Assembly: GCA_916048095.2 (NCBI GenBank)
Contig: OU696570.1
Span: 8,746,928 to 8,810,927 of the forward strand
Length of the DNA: 64,000 nt
Source of the DNA: Sacculina carcini
Taxonomy: Eukaryota > Arthropoda > Thecostraca > Sacculinidae
Direction: 5' to 3'
Part shown: positions 1 through 11,923 of the stretch, in pieces
Position numbering within the stretch: position 1 is the first letter of the stretch
Layout of the letters: every line of letters starts with the position of its first letter
Made by a program: the position numbers and the translations under genes
The notes under the pieces: model-generated
Told to the model about the DNA's origin: nothing
Database searches by the model: none
The model's input: only the letters and a program-made list of their open reading frames with translations

Positions 1-159
1 GAGGCAGATAGTACGCCAAAGTGTACCATTTAGACGCTCGCATTTGCCATTTCCCCTCGGGTTGTATGGAGTCGTCCGGCTCGTTGCTACGCCGCGAAAA
101 TGGAGGTAGTCCTATATATCTTGGGACATGAAGGCCGTTCCTCGGTCGGAATGAATATA

Positions 160-660
160 TCATGGCAAGCCAAAAAGAACGAATAGTTGATTGAGGCAAC
201 GTATCACAGTTGACGAAGACGCATTAGAACACGCAAACGCAAAATGATAGCGAGAATACTCATCAATAATGGTAAATATATACTTATTTCTCGTGGTGCT
301 GGGAAGAGGACCTTTGAAATCGACGCTAAATCTTTCAAACGCTGTCGTCGCCTTGATAAGAGGAGGAGTGTTCGGTCGTATGTACCTAGGCGTGAGTTCG
401 GCACAGGCGCGACAGGAGGAACATTCGCGGCGGATTTCATCCAAAGATAAAGCTAAGTTCCGAGTTCTGACAAAGTGGTGCATTCGTGTGACACCGGGGT
501 GACACAAGGCATTGTGCAGCTCAGACAGTGAAGTGAATCCCGTGGCAGCACAAGCTCGTGACAACGCGTAGGCGGGGGCGTTATCACGACCCGGACGGAA
601 ATTGATATCAAAACATAAAGTAGCTAGGTCTATTCTCCAGCGGATAATTTTGTCGTTCAT
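160..660 (-). pseudogene. Gypsy integrase N-terminal half with end of RNase H
   Basis: The 166-residue open frame starts in the tail of RNase H (FRPGRDNAPAYALSRA). It continues into an HHCC zinc-binding domain (HNALCHPGVTRMHHF, then CSSCRAC) and the beginning of the integrase core (FERFSVDFKGPLPS, then IFTIIDEYSRYHFAF). The first catalytic Asp lies in SVDFKG. The later catalytic Asp and Glu lie further along the minus strand, at or beyond the window edge. This is integrase of an LTR retrotransposon; it is incomplete and sits in a broken pol. Confidence 0.85.
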
Positions 661-1003
661 TATTTTACTGGAGTCTGGTCCAGCGTGAGGGCTAAATACC
701 GCTGGTCTGTGATTAGCGTGAAGCGACGCCCACAGAGGTAGTGCTTCCTCCGACGTATGGCTTCGACTGCAGCTAGTGCTTCTTTCTCTACCGAGGGATA
801 ATTACGTTAAGAAGGATTGATACGTCTAGAGAAGAAGGCAACAGGACGGCCTGATTAGTTCAGTGTAGCTGAGATGGCTGTGTTTGAGGAGTCCGACTCA
901 ACACAAAAGGGAATATTCTCATCTATACGAGCCACAACTGCTTGAATGATTTCTGACTTTACATAATTCAACGCATCAACACATTCTTTAGATAATGGAT
1001 ACA

Positions 1004-1665
1004 TTATATATCAAGGAGAGGTTTGATTTTATAAGATAAATTCGACACCCAGCGAGAATAATACAATATAAGACCCAGCATCCGCTTCATTGATCGCTCA
1101 TCAGCGGGCACCGGCATCTCCTGTAAACATTTCACCCTGCCAGGGTCAGGACGAAGTTCACCTTGTTTAATGAGGTACCCGAGAAAGGTGATGTGGTCCG
1201 CCTTGAATACACATTTGTCGAGGTTTAATGTGAGATTGAGTTGATGGGCAACTTGCTGGAACTTATCAACGGATATTTGCAAACTCTCTTCATCATTTCC
1301 ACCGATAACAATGCAAGCGAGGTATGCAAAAGTGCAGGGGAGGTCGATATCGTCAATTGTCTTAGATACCACCCTCTAGAAGCAGGAGACACCATTCGTT
1401 ACACCGAAAGGGATGCGACAATATTGATACAACTTGGAGCCAGCCTGGAAAGCAGTATACGGTTTATCTTGAACTTGAATGGGAAATTGATTATACGCTT
1501 CCGTTAGGTCGATTTTGCAGAAACACTCGTATTTGGCAATTATGTTGGCCATTTCATCTAAATTGGGAAGAGGGTAAGCGTCCAGACGGGTGCACTTGTT
1601 GATTGTGTCAGAATACTCTATTACCATGAGCCTCTTACCTGAAGGTTGTTTACAGACCTGAAGTA
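1004..1665 (-). pseudogene. Gypsy reverse transcriptase fragments
   Basis: Two frames carry consecutive RT blocks. The first (1376-1665) has KQPSGKRLMVIEYS, the YPLP motif, KIDLTEAYNQFPI (first catalytic Asp) and IPFGVTNG. The second (1004-1372) has DKCVFKADHITFLGYLI and a thumb-like KRMLGLILYYSRWV. The YXDD catalytic box between them is not recognisable: the corresponding stretch reads IDDIDLPCTFAYLACI, so it is mutated or rearranged as well as frameshifted. A dead copy. Confidence 0.8.
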
Positions 1666-1710
1666 CCTGGGCTCAGGATTAACGTATAGGCAGAGTAGGC
1701 AGTTGCCTAG

Positions 1711-1778
1711 GGTCCCGCGCTTTTGGGGGCCCCGCGCTCTTGGGGGATCCGCGCTTTTGGGGGACCCGCGCTTTTGGG
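1711..1778 (+). repeat. Four-unit 17-bp GC-rich tandem repeat
   Basis: Four consecutive 17-bp units of the form GGNCCCGCGCTTTTGGG run head to tail with one or two substitutions each, in otherwise AT-rich sequence. It lies just beyond the point where the Gypsy pol homology stops and upstream of the hAT transposase remains. It could therefore belong to the terminal region of that hAT element; that is a guess from position and GC content. No terminal inverted repeat partner was found. Confidence 0.7.
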
Positions 1779-1889
1779 ACCCTATAGGCAGTGGGGTGCT
1801 GCGACTCAAATATCTTAGTAACTCAAGTAACCTGATAATGCATAGCACGTATATAGCCAGCTCACTTAGATCCAGCTCACTCGCACACT

Positions 1890-2015
1890 TACATCCACAC
1901 ACGCATACATACACATTGTGTACGCACAGCGAGAGCAATATTCGTGTGATCCTGTGTGTGTGTCTGTGTGTATGGGTGTGTTGTATGTATGTATGTGCGC
2001 ATTGCACACGCATAT
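1890..2015. repeat. CA/TG-rich microsatellite
   Basis: Imperfect (CA)n then (TG)n runs with tetranucleotide TATG repeats. The flanks to about 2950 hold a short GTTACA triplet array (about 2124-2145) and GC-rich transposon-like text, but no gene that I can support. Confidence 0.7.
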
Positions 2016-3688
2016 GACATGCATGTGGGGTGCATTGAACTTGCAAACTGCCTCTCTAGTCGATCATCAAATGTACGAGCACGGTCTTGAATGGACAAAG
2101 TTGTGGCAAACGTATCAGCAGTGTAGTTACAGTTACAGTTACAGTGTATTGCCGAATTGTTCTGCAGTATATTCCATCGTATACACGTTTGAAAATTGAA
2201 TTGAGAATTATAGCATGTTTTTGCTTTCAGAGTCGTATCGACAGTCCCTAGGCCGTGGGCCCCACGATAGTTCAGGGGCAGCTTTAGAAAGAAGGGGAAT
2301 GGGCTCCCAGTGTGAACTTGTGGCTAAAATCGTCACTAGGTTTTTTGTACAAGGTGTTCATTATTGTATCAACAAATTTCCTTTGGAGGAGCCCCATAAC
2401 ATCTCTTTACGGCTCTGTATGCTTTCATTTACAACTTAAAATATATGAGGGTAACATGTGATAAGAGACGGTTGAGTTTGCGGTTCATACACACATGGTA
2501 GATAAATCATCCTGATTCTATGATTAACATCAGTAGCAGCGCCAAGAACTTTCCGGAAGGAGCGGGGATTATGAAAAATGATGAGGGGGCATGGCAAGCA
2601 CAGTGGTCAGTCCAAAAACAAGTATGTCCATGATCCTTGTATATCCGTGATTCAGTTATTGGTGGGCTTTGGCGGTTTTGGCCGTTTTTTGCGGGGAACT
2701 TCAACCTTCCAAGCCCACCCACTTATTTGACACTGCCCCTGATTACCATGAACTATAAGGAACAATTATATAGAAAATTAAACCAATTGAAAGTGGAATG
2801 TTGATACTGGTATGATTGCAGATATTGGCGTTGTACAATATGCCATCTGGTGATCGTGATTTTGGGAGGTTTTATGCAAGTGGATCTCAAAAACGAAAAA
2901 AGAAACTTCAAGAACAAAAAAATGAAATCAAAGACATCAAATTGTAGGAAGATCACAGATATGCTGACTAGCTAGACCTGAGGCCATAAGCACAGTCGAA
3001 TTCCCAAATGGGTCAGGAGCTACTGAAAGCTCTTGCATAATTTCAGATCCAGCTTCTCCTCCTTCCAATATCACAGACATTTCATCGCCAGAATTTGTCT
3101 TGGAAAATCCAGCCTCATTGCCAAATATTATCCCCGATTCTCTACAAAATGACTTTGTAGCAGAATAATTATACCAGCCTCTTAACGTTGACTTTGTGAA
3201 GTCAACGAGGATGTATGATGATGGAAGTCGTCGCTACTTGACAGCATCTATGTTCTAAAGGAAGCTGGCGAATTCCGAAACAGTTCAGAGAGTGTATTCT
3301 GAAACCTCAGGAAAGGTCTATTGCTCGGCATGCAAGCTGTTTTGTCCGAAAGGAAATGCTTTTACGCAGGGTTTTAACGACTGGAAAAACTCTGAGCACG
3401 ACTGAGACTGAAACGATTTGAGCACCATGAAAACAGTGCCTCTCAAAGGAGTGCAATTTAGGCCAGTATGATCCGTGCACAAAAAAAAGGATTAATGGAC
3501 ACACATTTAGAAAAACAGACTGAAAAAGAGCGCACATACTGGAGAAGTGTTCTAGAAAGAGTTGTTGCTGTGATAAAGTTCATATCTGTAAGAGGACTTG
3601 CTTTTCGTGGAGACAATTAAATTTTTGGTCTGGAAAAAATGGCAACTTTTTAGGGATCATAGAACCTATAACACAATTCGATCCATTT

Positions 3689-4180
3689 TTGGAAAATCAT
3701 GTGTCACGCTTTAGAAATGCTGGAAGAGGCATTGTTTCCTACATGTCTTCTACTACTTGTGATGAATTTTTAGGGCTCATGATTGCAAAGGTCCTCAATA
3801 GCATCATTTCAGCCGTGAAAATTGCTAAGTACTTTGCAATAAGTGTGGATTCGACACCAGATATTTTACACACAGATCAAATAGCATTCATTGTTCGCTT
3901 CGTCGACCCCACTGGTAAGCCAGTGGAACACTTCATTAAATTCATTTATCTTCCGGGTCATGATGAAGAAACGATGAAGAATGCTGTTCTTGATACTCTG
4001 ATTGAGCATGATCTCTCTATAATGGTTTGCCGTGGTCAGAGTTACGACAACGCAAATAATATGTCTGAAAAACATAACGGATTACCATCCCATATCAAGG
4101 CAATCAATCCTCTCGCAGAGTATGTACCACGCTCAGCACATTCTTTGAATCTTGTGGGTTGGTGCGCTGCGGAGTGTTGA
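3689..4180 (+). pseudogene. hAT transposase catalytic-core fragment
   Basis: The 163-residue frame carries the start of the RNase H-like hAT core. AKYFAISVDSTPDI holds the first catalytic Asp, followed by QIAFIVRFVD, a GxGYDNA-like box (CRGQSYDNANNMSEK) and SAHSLNLVGWCA, the conserved H-x-LNL of these elements. The family cuts and pastes DNA and makes 8-bp target duplications. The frame breaks into a stop at 4180, and the following 4190-4708 piece is in another frame. Confidence 0.8.
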
Positions 4181-4189
4181 GTTGGTGCC

Positions 4190-4708
4190 GTGTCATTTTT
4201 TAGATTTTTGCATGTGCTCTTTAATTTTTTATATTTTTCAACACACCGGTGGAGTATGCTCAAGTCAACCATCCATGGATACATCAACAAGTCATTATCA
4301 ACAACAAGATGGTCAGCGCGGCATGGTGCAACACATGCCTTGAAAAGTATCTTCATTGAAGTACGCTCTGCTTTGAGCGAAATCGCACGAGATGAAAACC
4401 AGTCGGTATATATAAGGAGTGAAGCAGAGGGCTTAGCATTGAAAATGGAAAACTTTGAATTGGCCCTAATCTGTGTGTTTTGGGACTGTATACTGGAACG
4501 CAAAGAGGACGACGAACGCAAGACGCTCCAAAGAGTCGGCATTGATATGTCAACATGTGTTAGCCTCTACGCAGGATTAGTGGAGTTTGCAAGATCACTT
4601 CGTAGTGATGAAGCTTTTGACATTTTCGAACAAAAAGCTAAGTTGCTAGTGAATGACTCGAGTTACCGGGCGGACCTTCAGCACTCAAGAAAAAAAACGA
4701 AATTGTAA
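4190..4708 (+). pseudogene. hAT transposase middle region (insertion domain)
   Basis: The region contains a typical post-core segment: STTRWSARHGATHAL (Trp-Ser-x-Arg box of ZMYM1-type hATs) followed by a long helical stretch with VFWDCILER. Continues directly after the catalytic-core fragment with a frame change, which is why it is called part of the same decayed gene. Confidence 0.7.
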
Positions 4709-4923
4709 TGAGCCAGATACCGAAATTTGTATACCACCGAAGCAGAGGTTCAAAACAGGCACATACTATGTAATTCTGGGTTCACTAATAACGGAATTGA
4801 TGAAAAGATAAGAAGCATATCATGACTTCAATAGAAGGTTTGGATTTATTTTCCAAATCACCAACATTCCAGATGCTGAATTAAGGGAAGTTGCGGTAAA
4901 GGTGCAGCAGCACTTTTCGGCAG

Positions 4924-5295
4924 ATGTTGACGAAACATTTGCTGAAAATTTTTTATCATTTCTCCGGATATATGAAGCAGATTGAAGCGACCTCTGAACA
5001 ATGTGCACCATCAGTTGCTCTTATACATATCAGGGATGCAGGTGTTTCAAAAGCATTCCGAAATGTGGACATAGTTTTCCGCCTTTACTTGACCCTACCA
5101 TCTTCTAACTGTGAAGGAGAGCGTTCATTTTTTGTCTTGAAAAAAATAAAAAACCACCTCCGTTCGACAATGAGCCAAGAAAAAAAGTGTAGCTTAGCAT
5201 TGTTGACTATTGAGTCGGGTCTCACAAATAATATTTATTTCTACGATGTTATTGATGACTTTGCTAAAATGAAGTCCAGAAAAAAGTGTATATAA
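4924..5295 (+). pseudogene. hAT C-terminal dimerisation domain
   Basis: LPSSNCEGERSFFVLKKI followed by KNHLRSTMSQEKKCSLALLT is the canonical hAT C-terminal (Cys/Glu-Arg-Ser-Phe and Leu-Arg-Ser-Thr-Met) signature, ending at a natural-looking stop at 5295. It closes the transposase that begins near 3170. From 5300 to about 5820 there is AT-rich sequence with no gene; a 3' terminal inverted repeat was not recognised. Confidence 0.8.
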
Positions 5296-5819
5296 TCATG
5301 TAATACTACTGGTGGAATGGTAGTCACCAAGCGCCTCATGATTACGATTACGATACATGTTTCATGATTACGATTGTTTTCGTATCATCTCCAAGGAAAA
5401 TTTGCAGCAAATTTGCGTCTTCCAGATATATTTACATTTGTATAACCAAATTTGTATGGAAATTTTCACAAATATTTGAGAGCTAGCTGGGTCAAAACTG
5501 CACCTGTGAGGTGAAATATTGTCTGCAACAGTGTATGAAACATTGGATAAAGCAATATTGAGCGCTCAGTGTTTCATGTATGAAACACGTTAGTACAATC
5601 TATCTTTTGTTATACATTTTAATGTATCTTGTGTTGTATGTTGTATTATACTTTATTATGCGTATTTTGTGCTTGTATTATATTAGCGATTCGAGGTGAC
5701 CGAATTTGATTCGTGCAGAACATCAGTCATGCAAACCATTCTATATTGTGGGTTCCATTTTCGGGTTTGGGAGGTGCAAAAAGGTTGTTGAAGCCCTTAT
5801 TAATCAATCCCTTATTAAT

Positions 5820-7110
5820 TATTAAAGTTGTTGAAGCCCTTATTCATCATATAGAAAGATATTATAAGCCCATATTCTGCATGTGTTACTGGAAAGTTGA
5901 TCAGTTTTTCGGCGGCGTAGGCAAGGTGTTGGTTGAATCGCACCGCTGGAAGTGACTGGGCCGCTGATACTTGTAGGGTGGGTTTATCTCCACCGAGCCG
6001 AGGACACGCCGAATGCATGCTGCTTCAAGAAGTCGTGGCCCAGTATGATGTCATAACAGAGATGATCCAGTACAGCAAGTCTCGTGTTCGGATAATCGAC
6101 ACCTCGGACGATCAAGTTAGCGCAACAGTGACCGACGGGTTTATACGTCAGCGACATGGACGCCATAGAGATGGAGTCCTTTGAAGGTCGAATCCTCAAA
6201 CGGAGCCGTCTTGCAACATCAGTAGAAATGAAGTTGTCTGAGCTGCCCGTGTCTATCAGGGCATAAGCCGCGTGATTATTGCACAAGAGAAATATTGTGG
6301 CTTTCCGGAGCGATCCAACCGAAGCGAGTACTGAAGACGAACAGGAATCAGTAGCTGCTACAGAAGCGCTTGAGCGGCATACTTGGGCGAAATGTCCCTT
6401 TTTATTGCACTTTCGACAGACGGCGTCTCTCGCAGGACATCTTGAATGACTGTGCCGCTCTCTTCCGCATTTGGTGTTTTTCGCTGTTGCGCACACGGAA
6501 CCAGGAGGGTCCGGAGCGGGATCTAGCGGAAATGGCACCGCTGCAGCTGAGGTGCATTGTGAACCGCTGGAGGCGCTGAGGAACGACTCGGCATTCGCCT
6601 GCGCCGCGTCTAGTCTCCTTGCTTGTTCCACAGCCGATTCGAGGTACATTGACTTATTCTCCAAAAGTTTTTGTCTCATGGCATGCGACGATACACCACG
6701 AATGAAGGCGTCGCTCTCGTCAGGATAAACGCTTGCTGACACTGATTTGAAGTCACAATCTGAGCTTAACTGCTTGGAATGTCTTACAAATTCGTTCACG
6801 GTTTCAACAGGCTTCTGTGATCGTGTGAACAACAAGTGACGAGCGAACATTTCATTAGGCGGCCGCTCGTACAATGACTTCAGAGTTTTGATGGCTGATT
6901 CGTAGTCGGCACTATCTGACACGAGCTCTTATATTCTCGGAGAGATGTAATTGACCAAAACATCAAATTTGTTCGACCGAAGAGATTCAATCGATTGTAG
7001 AAATATCCCAAATGTTCGGAGCCAGTGTTTCCACGTGGCTGAGGCATTATCGGCTGAAGGTTCAGTGTCGAAGCGTTCTGGTCTTAGATAGCGATCGATA
7101 AAGACGACTG
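5820..7110 (-). mobile_element. Ty3/Gypsy gag-protease fragment
   Basis: Reading leftward on the minus strand: a gag C-terminal region from about 7110, a CCHC zinc knuckle, then an aspartic protease and a post-protease linker that ends in AT-rich repeats near 5820. A stop sits near 6923 in the gag, and a frameshift near 5990-6010 moves the post-protease linker (RLGGDKPTLQVSAAQSLP) to another frame. Same strand as the pol fragment at 1-1675, so the two may be halves of one element interrupted by the intervening hAT; the RT-proximal linker is missing. Confidence 0.8.
5984..6922 (-). pseudogene. Gypsy gag (C-terminal) plus retropepsin
   Basis: The 312-residue frame has an Arg/Ala-rich gag region, then a zinc knuckle CRKCNKKGHFAQVC at about residue 169. 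The retroviral-type protease follows, with catalytic ALIDTGSSDNF and the hydrophobic strand motif DIILGHDFLKQH near the C-terminus. Gag packages element RNA in particles and the protease matures it. The upstream gag frame continues beyond 6922 behind a stop (SIESLRSNKFDVLVNYI), so this copy is broken. Confidence 0.8.
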
Positions 7111-10100
7111 ATCAAAGTTTATAGTCGAATAAATTGTCGTAAATAAACCAGAATAAAACCGTAGGTGTTATTCCACTACAAAAAGCCACTAACGAAACAC
7201 ACAAGAAGACAACAACAGAACAGCAGGCAAAATAAACCACAGAACACCAAATGCGAAACAGGTGCGTCGGATATAGACGCAGACAAATATAAAATAAAGA
7301 CACAGTAAATATACGACACCATTGGATCATATTGTATGGCTTGAAACAAAAAAAACAAGCTATATTGCATACACATTGAGGTATCGAAGGCTATGTATGC
7401 AAAGTTAAAATGAAATCCGGTGTTAAACGGTATATAAAGATATAAAGCGAAAAATCTATACAAATATATATTTATGAGCCACCTCAAATATTTAGGATAT
7501 TATGAGTCACCTCCAGTATTATATATTTCGCGGTTCATACACTCCATAGTACAGGTTTAGTGGCGAAGGAAATATCCATGATTTACCACAATATAATATA
7601 TTGACCTTGTATACTCAGTATGCGTATGGGAACATCTTAACAGTGTGGCATGATAAAAAAGCTTTCATTTTTATTATTAGTTGTATATATTATGTATATG
7701 TGTGTATATGTTAACGTATATTGTATGTTAGAAAAGGGCAGTACAAGCCTCCAGGCTTCTTATGCCAAGCCATCCTAACATTGCAAATTATCTGGTATTT
7801 TGTGTTTGAATGCTTGTGTTATGTTGAGTTTGGCAAATACATGATGATAATGATGTAAGTTCAGTCCCCTGTAATGTCGCGGTAGTGCAATTGGTGCATG
7901 TTTTTATACTTTGAAACGTTCCCGCGTTTGTTGACAGTTTTAAATTTGCTCTAAAATCGTTCGACGCGGTTGGTGGCGTTATATGTGCGCCCTGAGACTG
8001 TGTATACATCTGTGGTGAGCATACTGATTGGCCCGACCAGAGACCGAGACCAGTTGACAGAAATTTTCTGAAGTGTTTCTGGTCAATAAGATTGTATACG
8101 TCCATACTTCAGTATGCTTTAAGACATGTACTAATTCCAACGCTTATAGACACCTCTTCCCCTCTCCTGCTCGCATTCGCTGAATACTCAATTCACCATG
8201 TGCACTCCGCGTAGCACCCCTGTAGAATGTTCACATTCCTTTCACACAGCTCTATTCGCTGGCAATATATATATACACACACTCATACATATGTGCGCAT
8301 CTGCGTGTACAAGGACAAATGTTGGAAAAAATATTTGCATGTGAGGATCAAAAGTTTCTCACGTGAAAACGCACCACTGAATCATCACCCACTCCCCAAG
8401 TCCGGTTGAATTCAATCAAGCAAATCGAAACGATGCAAGCACAAAATCATGCAAAATCGCATGCCCTTACATATGGGCCTGTACGAGTATACACCATAAA
8501 ATGTTTGTGATGAGCGATCAGCGCTACACCGGAGCAGTAGTGGTGTGTTAATGTTTGTGCCAGCTGGAGGGCTGCCAAGTTCTTGCACCGTGAATCACTG
8601 ACGTGAGTGATAACAAGAACGGCACACATGCACATGCACACGCGCATATACCTAGGTACATACAGATACTGGCACAAGGCACACACCTATATTTCACATA
8701 AAACTCCCTGATAACCCAACATCTATCACTGGCTCGTACAAACATGCAATAAATTAAACTTAATTCCTGATGCAAATTCAATCAAGATATATCTTGATTG
8801 AAGTTGGACATATGCAGCAATCAACAAAACTTGTCTCGGAACATATATTTGTCTCCAATAATGAGCGACTCAAGCAAACGACGCATACACATTCATTTCG
8901 TTATAAATCGACAGCCTATCATGTTGACAGAAAATAATTAACTGGAAGTGATTGGAACGTCTTGAAACACGATATCACAAAATTACAAATATCAAATACA
9001 GTATCAAGACCAATACAGTATCAAGTAACGAATGAAAACACCTTTCTCGCCACACAAGTGGGAGATCAAAACACACTCTGCGAATAATTCTGAAGAGTCC
9101 CCAATAGCAGCCGTCACAAGGAAACAGCTTGAGCTTGTAAGCGCCATTCATTTCTTGTTAATGTAAATGTGTTATAATTCGTATATTTTGGCGCACCATT
9201 TGACATATATACATATTACGTGATTCGTTACACATTGTGTGAATTTGATGACAACTGATGTAGAACGTTTTTTCTTCCGTTACGATACACATGCGAATGA
9301 GATAACAGTTGTTATCTGGGGGAGTGTTGCTGTAATTAGTATTATTAAGAGGTGTCGTTGTGATGTTTAGCACCGGAGTTGTTCATTTATATGTCGTGCA
9401 ATTTAAACTGTTTTGGCGTTATCGATTTAACAAGGAAGAGGAATTGTGTGGAATGTGGTAGATTGAGTGAAGTGTTATTGTTCGTTAATTTTTGTATTAA
9501 ATACATCATTTTATACTAACACGGCAAGTTTTTACAACACATCGCTAATGCAACTTTTCGTCACAGTGCCACTGAACAAATTTGTATCGAGTGTTTTCGG
9601 AGTTGAGTGGTTTCACTACCCTTTCCACAATTTATCTGTATTTTTGTTGAAATTGAGGAACAATTTAAGAGGGATTGTTACGATGTTTTACCACATCTTT
9701 TCGTCATTTTGGGCGCACCAAACAGTCACTCTAGTGACAAATCATCACCAGTGAGGTGAGAATTAAGGCCTGTAAAACATGCTATTCTGGCACTACTGTG
9801 TAAGAGAAAAATATATAATAAACTTTATTCAATGTTAAAGTAAAGAAAGTGAATGTTGCCAGAAAGAGTGTTTTCAGAGTTAAGTAATTTTCGTTACTTC
9901 AAAGTTTCTACAAAGTTTCAATGACATTTTAATTTTGCAACTTCGCAACTTAGCAAAATTATAAGCCCAACTTTTTAGCGCAACTTTTCCTGATTTTCAG
10001 CGCATCAACCACCACCATAGTTATTACAGTCGGTTTATGATTATCTCCTAGGTGGAATCGCTTAGTATCTCTATCTCTTGGGTGGAAACACATAGGCCGT

Positions 10101-10711
10101 ATGTAAGTGTAAACAAGCAGCTAATACCGGTGATAAGTACGAGCGGCGCAGACATCCTAGTGGTGAGATGGCAACATGCTGGCTCTGTAATCTAAATACC
10201 AGCGGATGGAATCTGCCGCGATTCATGGTTTGAGCTGATGTTGGGAGGTCAATGCAGTAGTGAGACGTAACAGTATTAGTAGTAGTATTGCAGTAGTAGA
10301 TTTGTAGTAGTAGTTTTTGTGGTTTATTGGTGTTCGACAGTAGCTGTTTGTGTACCAGCATGAGTGTGTGTACAGGTTTGAGTACGCTAGGTTGAGTTTG
10401 AGTGTGTACAGGGAGGAGTGCGCTAAACTGTCCACAATGCATCTGTGCGTCAACGTATATGATTGGATGCGTGTATGTGTGTTGTGGCTGTTTTGCTGTG
10501 TTGGTGGACCAGCGAGAAGGGTGGTTCGTGTGTATGGTGACATTGTGTGTGGGAGTGTGTTGAAGTGTGATATTGCTCAGTTATAGTTGTGAGAGTGAAT
10601 TGATAAAGTGCCCGTCTAGTTTAAACTATATATATATTGTGGAGAGCACCAGTTTAATGGATACAACATGACTATACAACTTCAGCCTCAAACTTAACAG
10701 GAAAAGCTCCG
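7111..10711. other. Non-coding stretch, no gene recognised
   Basis: AT-rich sequence with CA/TG microsatellites (about 8265-8310, 8620-8690) and many short unsupported frames. No conserved protein motif, tRNA or terminal inverted repeat was recognised. It lies on the 3' side of the RBM24/38-like exon 2, so further downstream exons or 3' UTR of that gene could lie here, but none could be identified. Confidence 0.5.
8777..8802. repeat. 26-bp perfect palindrome
   Basis: The sequence is its own reverse complement over 26 bases, centred on GATATATC with arms TTCAATCAA and TTGATTGAA. Pairing stops on the next base each side. No element boundary is visible, so its role is unknown. Confidence 0.8.
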
Positions 10712-10719
10712 TCACCTAC

Positions 10720-10855
10720 CCCAATCGCCAGCCTGCAAATTGCCGCGTGGTTTGGCGCCAATATAGGCCAGATTAACGTTGGCCTTACGTCCGTCAATGA
10801 TTGGATTGGGGTCCTTACAGGCACGATCCGCAGATTCCTTGTCCGACATGGTCAC
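10720..10855 (-). CDS. RBM24/RBM38-like RNA-binding protein, exon 2 (end of RRM)
   Basis: Encodes the second half of the RNA recognition motif: [18 protein letters not shown] followed by [20 protein letters not shown], nearly the universal RBM24/RBM38/SUP-12 sequence. The acceptor is a pyrimidine-rich TTTGCAG before GTGACC (first exon base 10855). A donor GTAGGT follows at 10719. The 5' junction is phase 0 and fits exon 1 exactly (GGT TTT, then GTG ACC). Family members bind GU-rich RNA and control muscle splicing and mRNA stability. Later exons with the variable C-terminal region are not recognised. The two exons can be assigned firmly; RBM24 and RBM38 cannot be told apart from an RRM. Confidence 0.9.
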
Positions 10856-11246
10856 CTGCAAACACACGCGCGCACACACATATATAGACACATTCAAATT
10901 AAGACTGATCAGTAGGGCTGCCAAAATAGCAGCCAGAAAATTATAAAAGGTAACTTTATTTTAGCGAAAAAGTAACCCAAAATAACTCATGCTAGCAGAG
11001 AGTAAGTTGAAGAAACAGAGAGTAAGGCAAAGAACAAGTGCCAACATTCAACAGCGAAATTTTTTATATTTCCTGATCTTCACACACGATATCCGACCTC
11101 TTATCCAATTTTATCCAGATATACACTGTTGTTGCGCCTTTCATCTACAAAAAGTTAAAATACTGTGATCAAGTGACCTCACAAAAAAACAACAAAAAAT
11201 ACCCTAACGATGAAAAATAAACCAAAAAGCAAAAATAGCACGCTAA

Positions 11247-11923
11247 AGCCGTGGTCACACGATACCAATTAGTGACCAGGTCAACGATTCGATAAACCAA
11301 CTATTGGTTACGTCGAGTGGTCGAACGCGGCCAATTGTTGGACAATAATACTGAAAAATCGTTGGCCTCGCAAACGATTGTCCCAAAAACCTAAGCTGAA
11401 CATGTTCAACTTTTCAAGCCAATTGACCTACATTTCGGCGGCTTGCCTCTAGATAAAGCTACCCTGCTATGCACTGTCATGCTGAAAATGATTGAATTTT
11501 CTCGCAAAGCAAATATACGATCCTCCGTTGTTTTACCGCATGACACTGAAGCAACGCGTGAAGTGAATTCAACTCAGTTTGAGCGCCTGTTGTGTGTTGT
11601 GTTTGTTTTAGTCTGGCAATTTTATCATCTAGTGGAATCGGTATTATATTTGCATAATATAAATGTATGATACATTATAAATGTATAAATGTGTGCTACA
11701 TTACTAGATCAGAAGTTGCTAAATAGATGAATAGTAAAAATATAAAAACCACAACATATTTTTAATCTGTTTTATGTTTGATCTGTATATAGAAGGATCT
11801 GTATTCACCTGGATTAAATCAGTATGCAAATCATATAGTCAGGAGAGCGAAATAAGCCACACCGACTTACTTTGCACATCAGCTATTGGCCTGACCAATA
11901 ATTGGCCTCCTGTTACCGTGGCT
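11247..11923. mobile_element. Harbinger-like MITE, 677 bp
   Basis: Ends are inverted: AGCCGTGGTCACACGATACC on the left against AGCCACGGTAACAGGAGGCC read inward from the right, with further pairing into a CCAATTA-TGACCAGG block. Both ends are flanked by TAA (11244-11246 and 11924-11926), a 3-bp duplication typical of PIF/Harbinger. There is no transposase inside. Superfamily assignment rests on TSD length and terminal text, hence moderate confidence. Confidence 0.55.

Larger units (their letters stand above)
1..1675 (-). mobile_element. Ty3/Gypsy LTR retrotransposon, broken pol (RT-RNase H-integrase), runs off the left edge
   Basis: Read on the minus strand the order is reverse transcriptase (1675 to 1004), a heavily decayed RNase H zone (about 1000 to 660), then integrase (660 to the window edge), the normal Gypsy pol order. 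Stops and frameshifts separate the blocks, so it cannot be active. No LTR is visible. The recognisable RT starts abruptly near 1675 at a conserved motif ahead of the first catalytic block, so the 5' half is missing here. A Gypsy gag-protease in the same orientation lies at 5940-7110, beyond an hAT element, and could be the other half; that link is inference. Confidence 0.85.
2950..5295 (+). mobile_element. Decayed hAT-superfamily transposon, ZMYM1/TTF zinc-finger type
   Basis: Pieces of one transposase appear in order on the plus strand. First is a TTF-type zinc finger around 3170-3390 (VYCSACKLFCPKGNAF with conserved residues upstream). Then comes the hAT catalytic domain (3689-4180), a helical insertion region (4190-4708) and the C-terminal hAT dimerisation domain (4924-5295). 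Frames change several times and stops interrupt, so it is a fossil. Terminal inverted repeats and an 8-bp target duplication were looked for and not found with confidence. It separates two same-strand Gypsy fragments and may have been inserted into them. Confidence 0.8.

Noticed and set aside
7176..7487. Hydrophobic 103-residue membrane-like protein
   Set aside because: Composition is what random T-rich sequence gives on the minus strand; no conserved motif and no gene context.
10071..10442. C-terminal exon of the RBM24/38-like protein
   Set aside because: The frame lies in the right place and strand but shows no Tyr/Pro/Ala-rich RBM24/38 tail or usable splice context.
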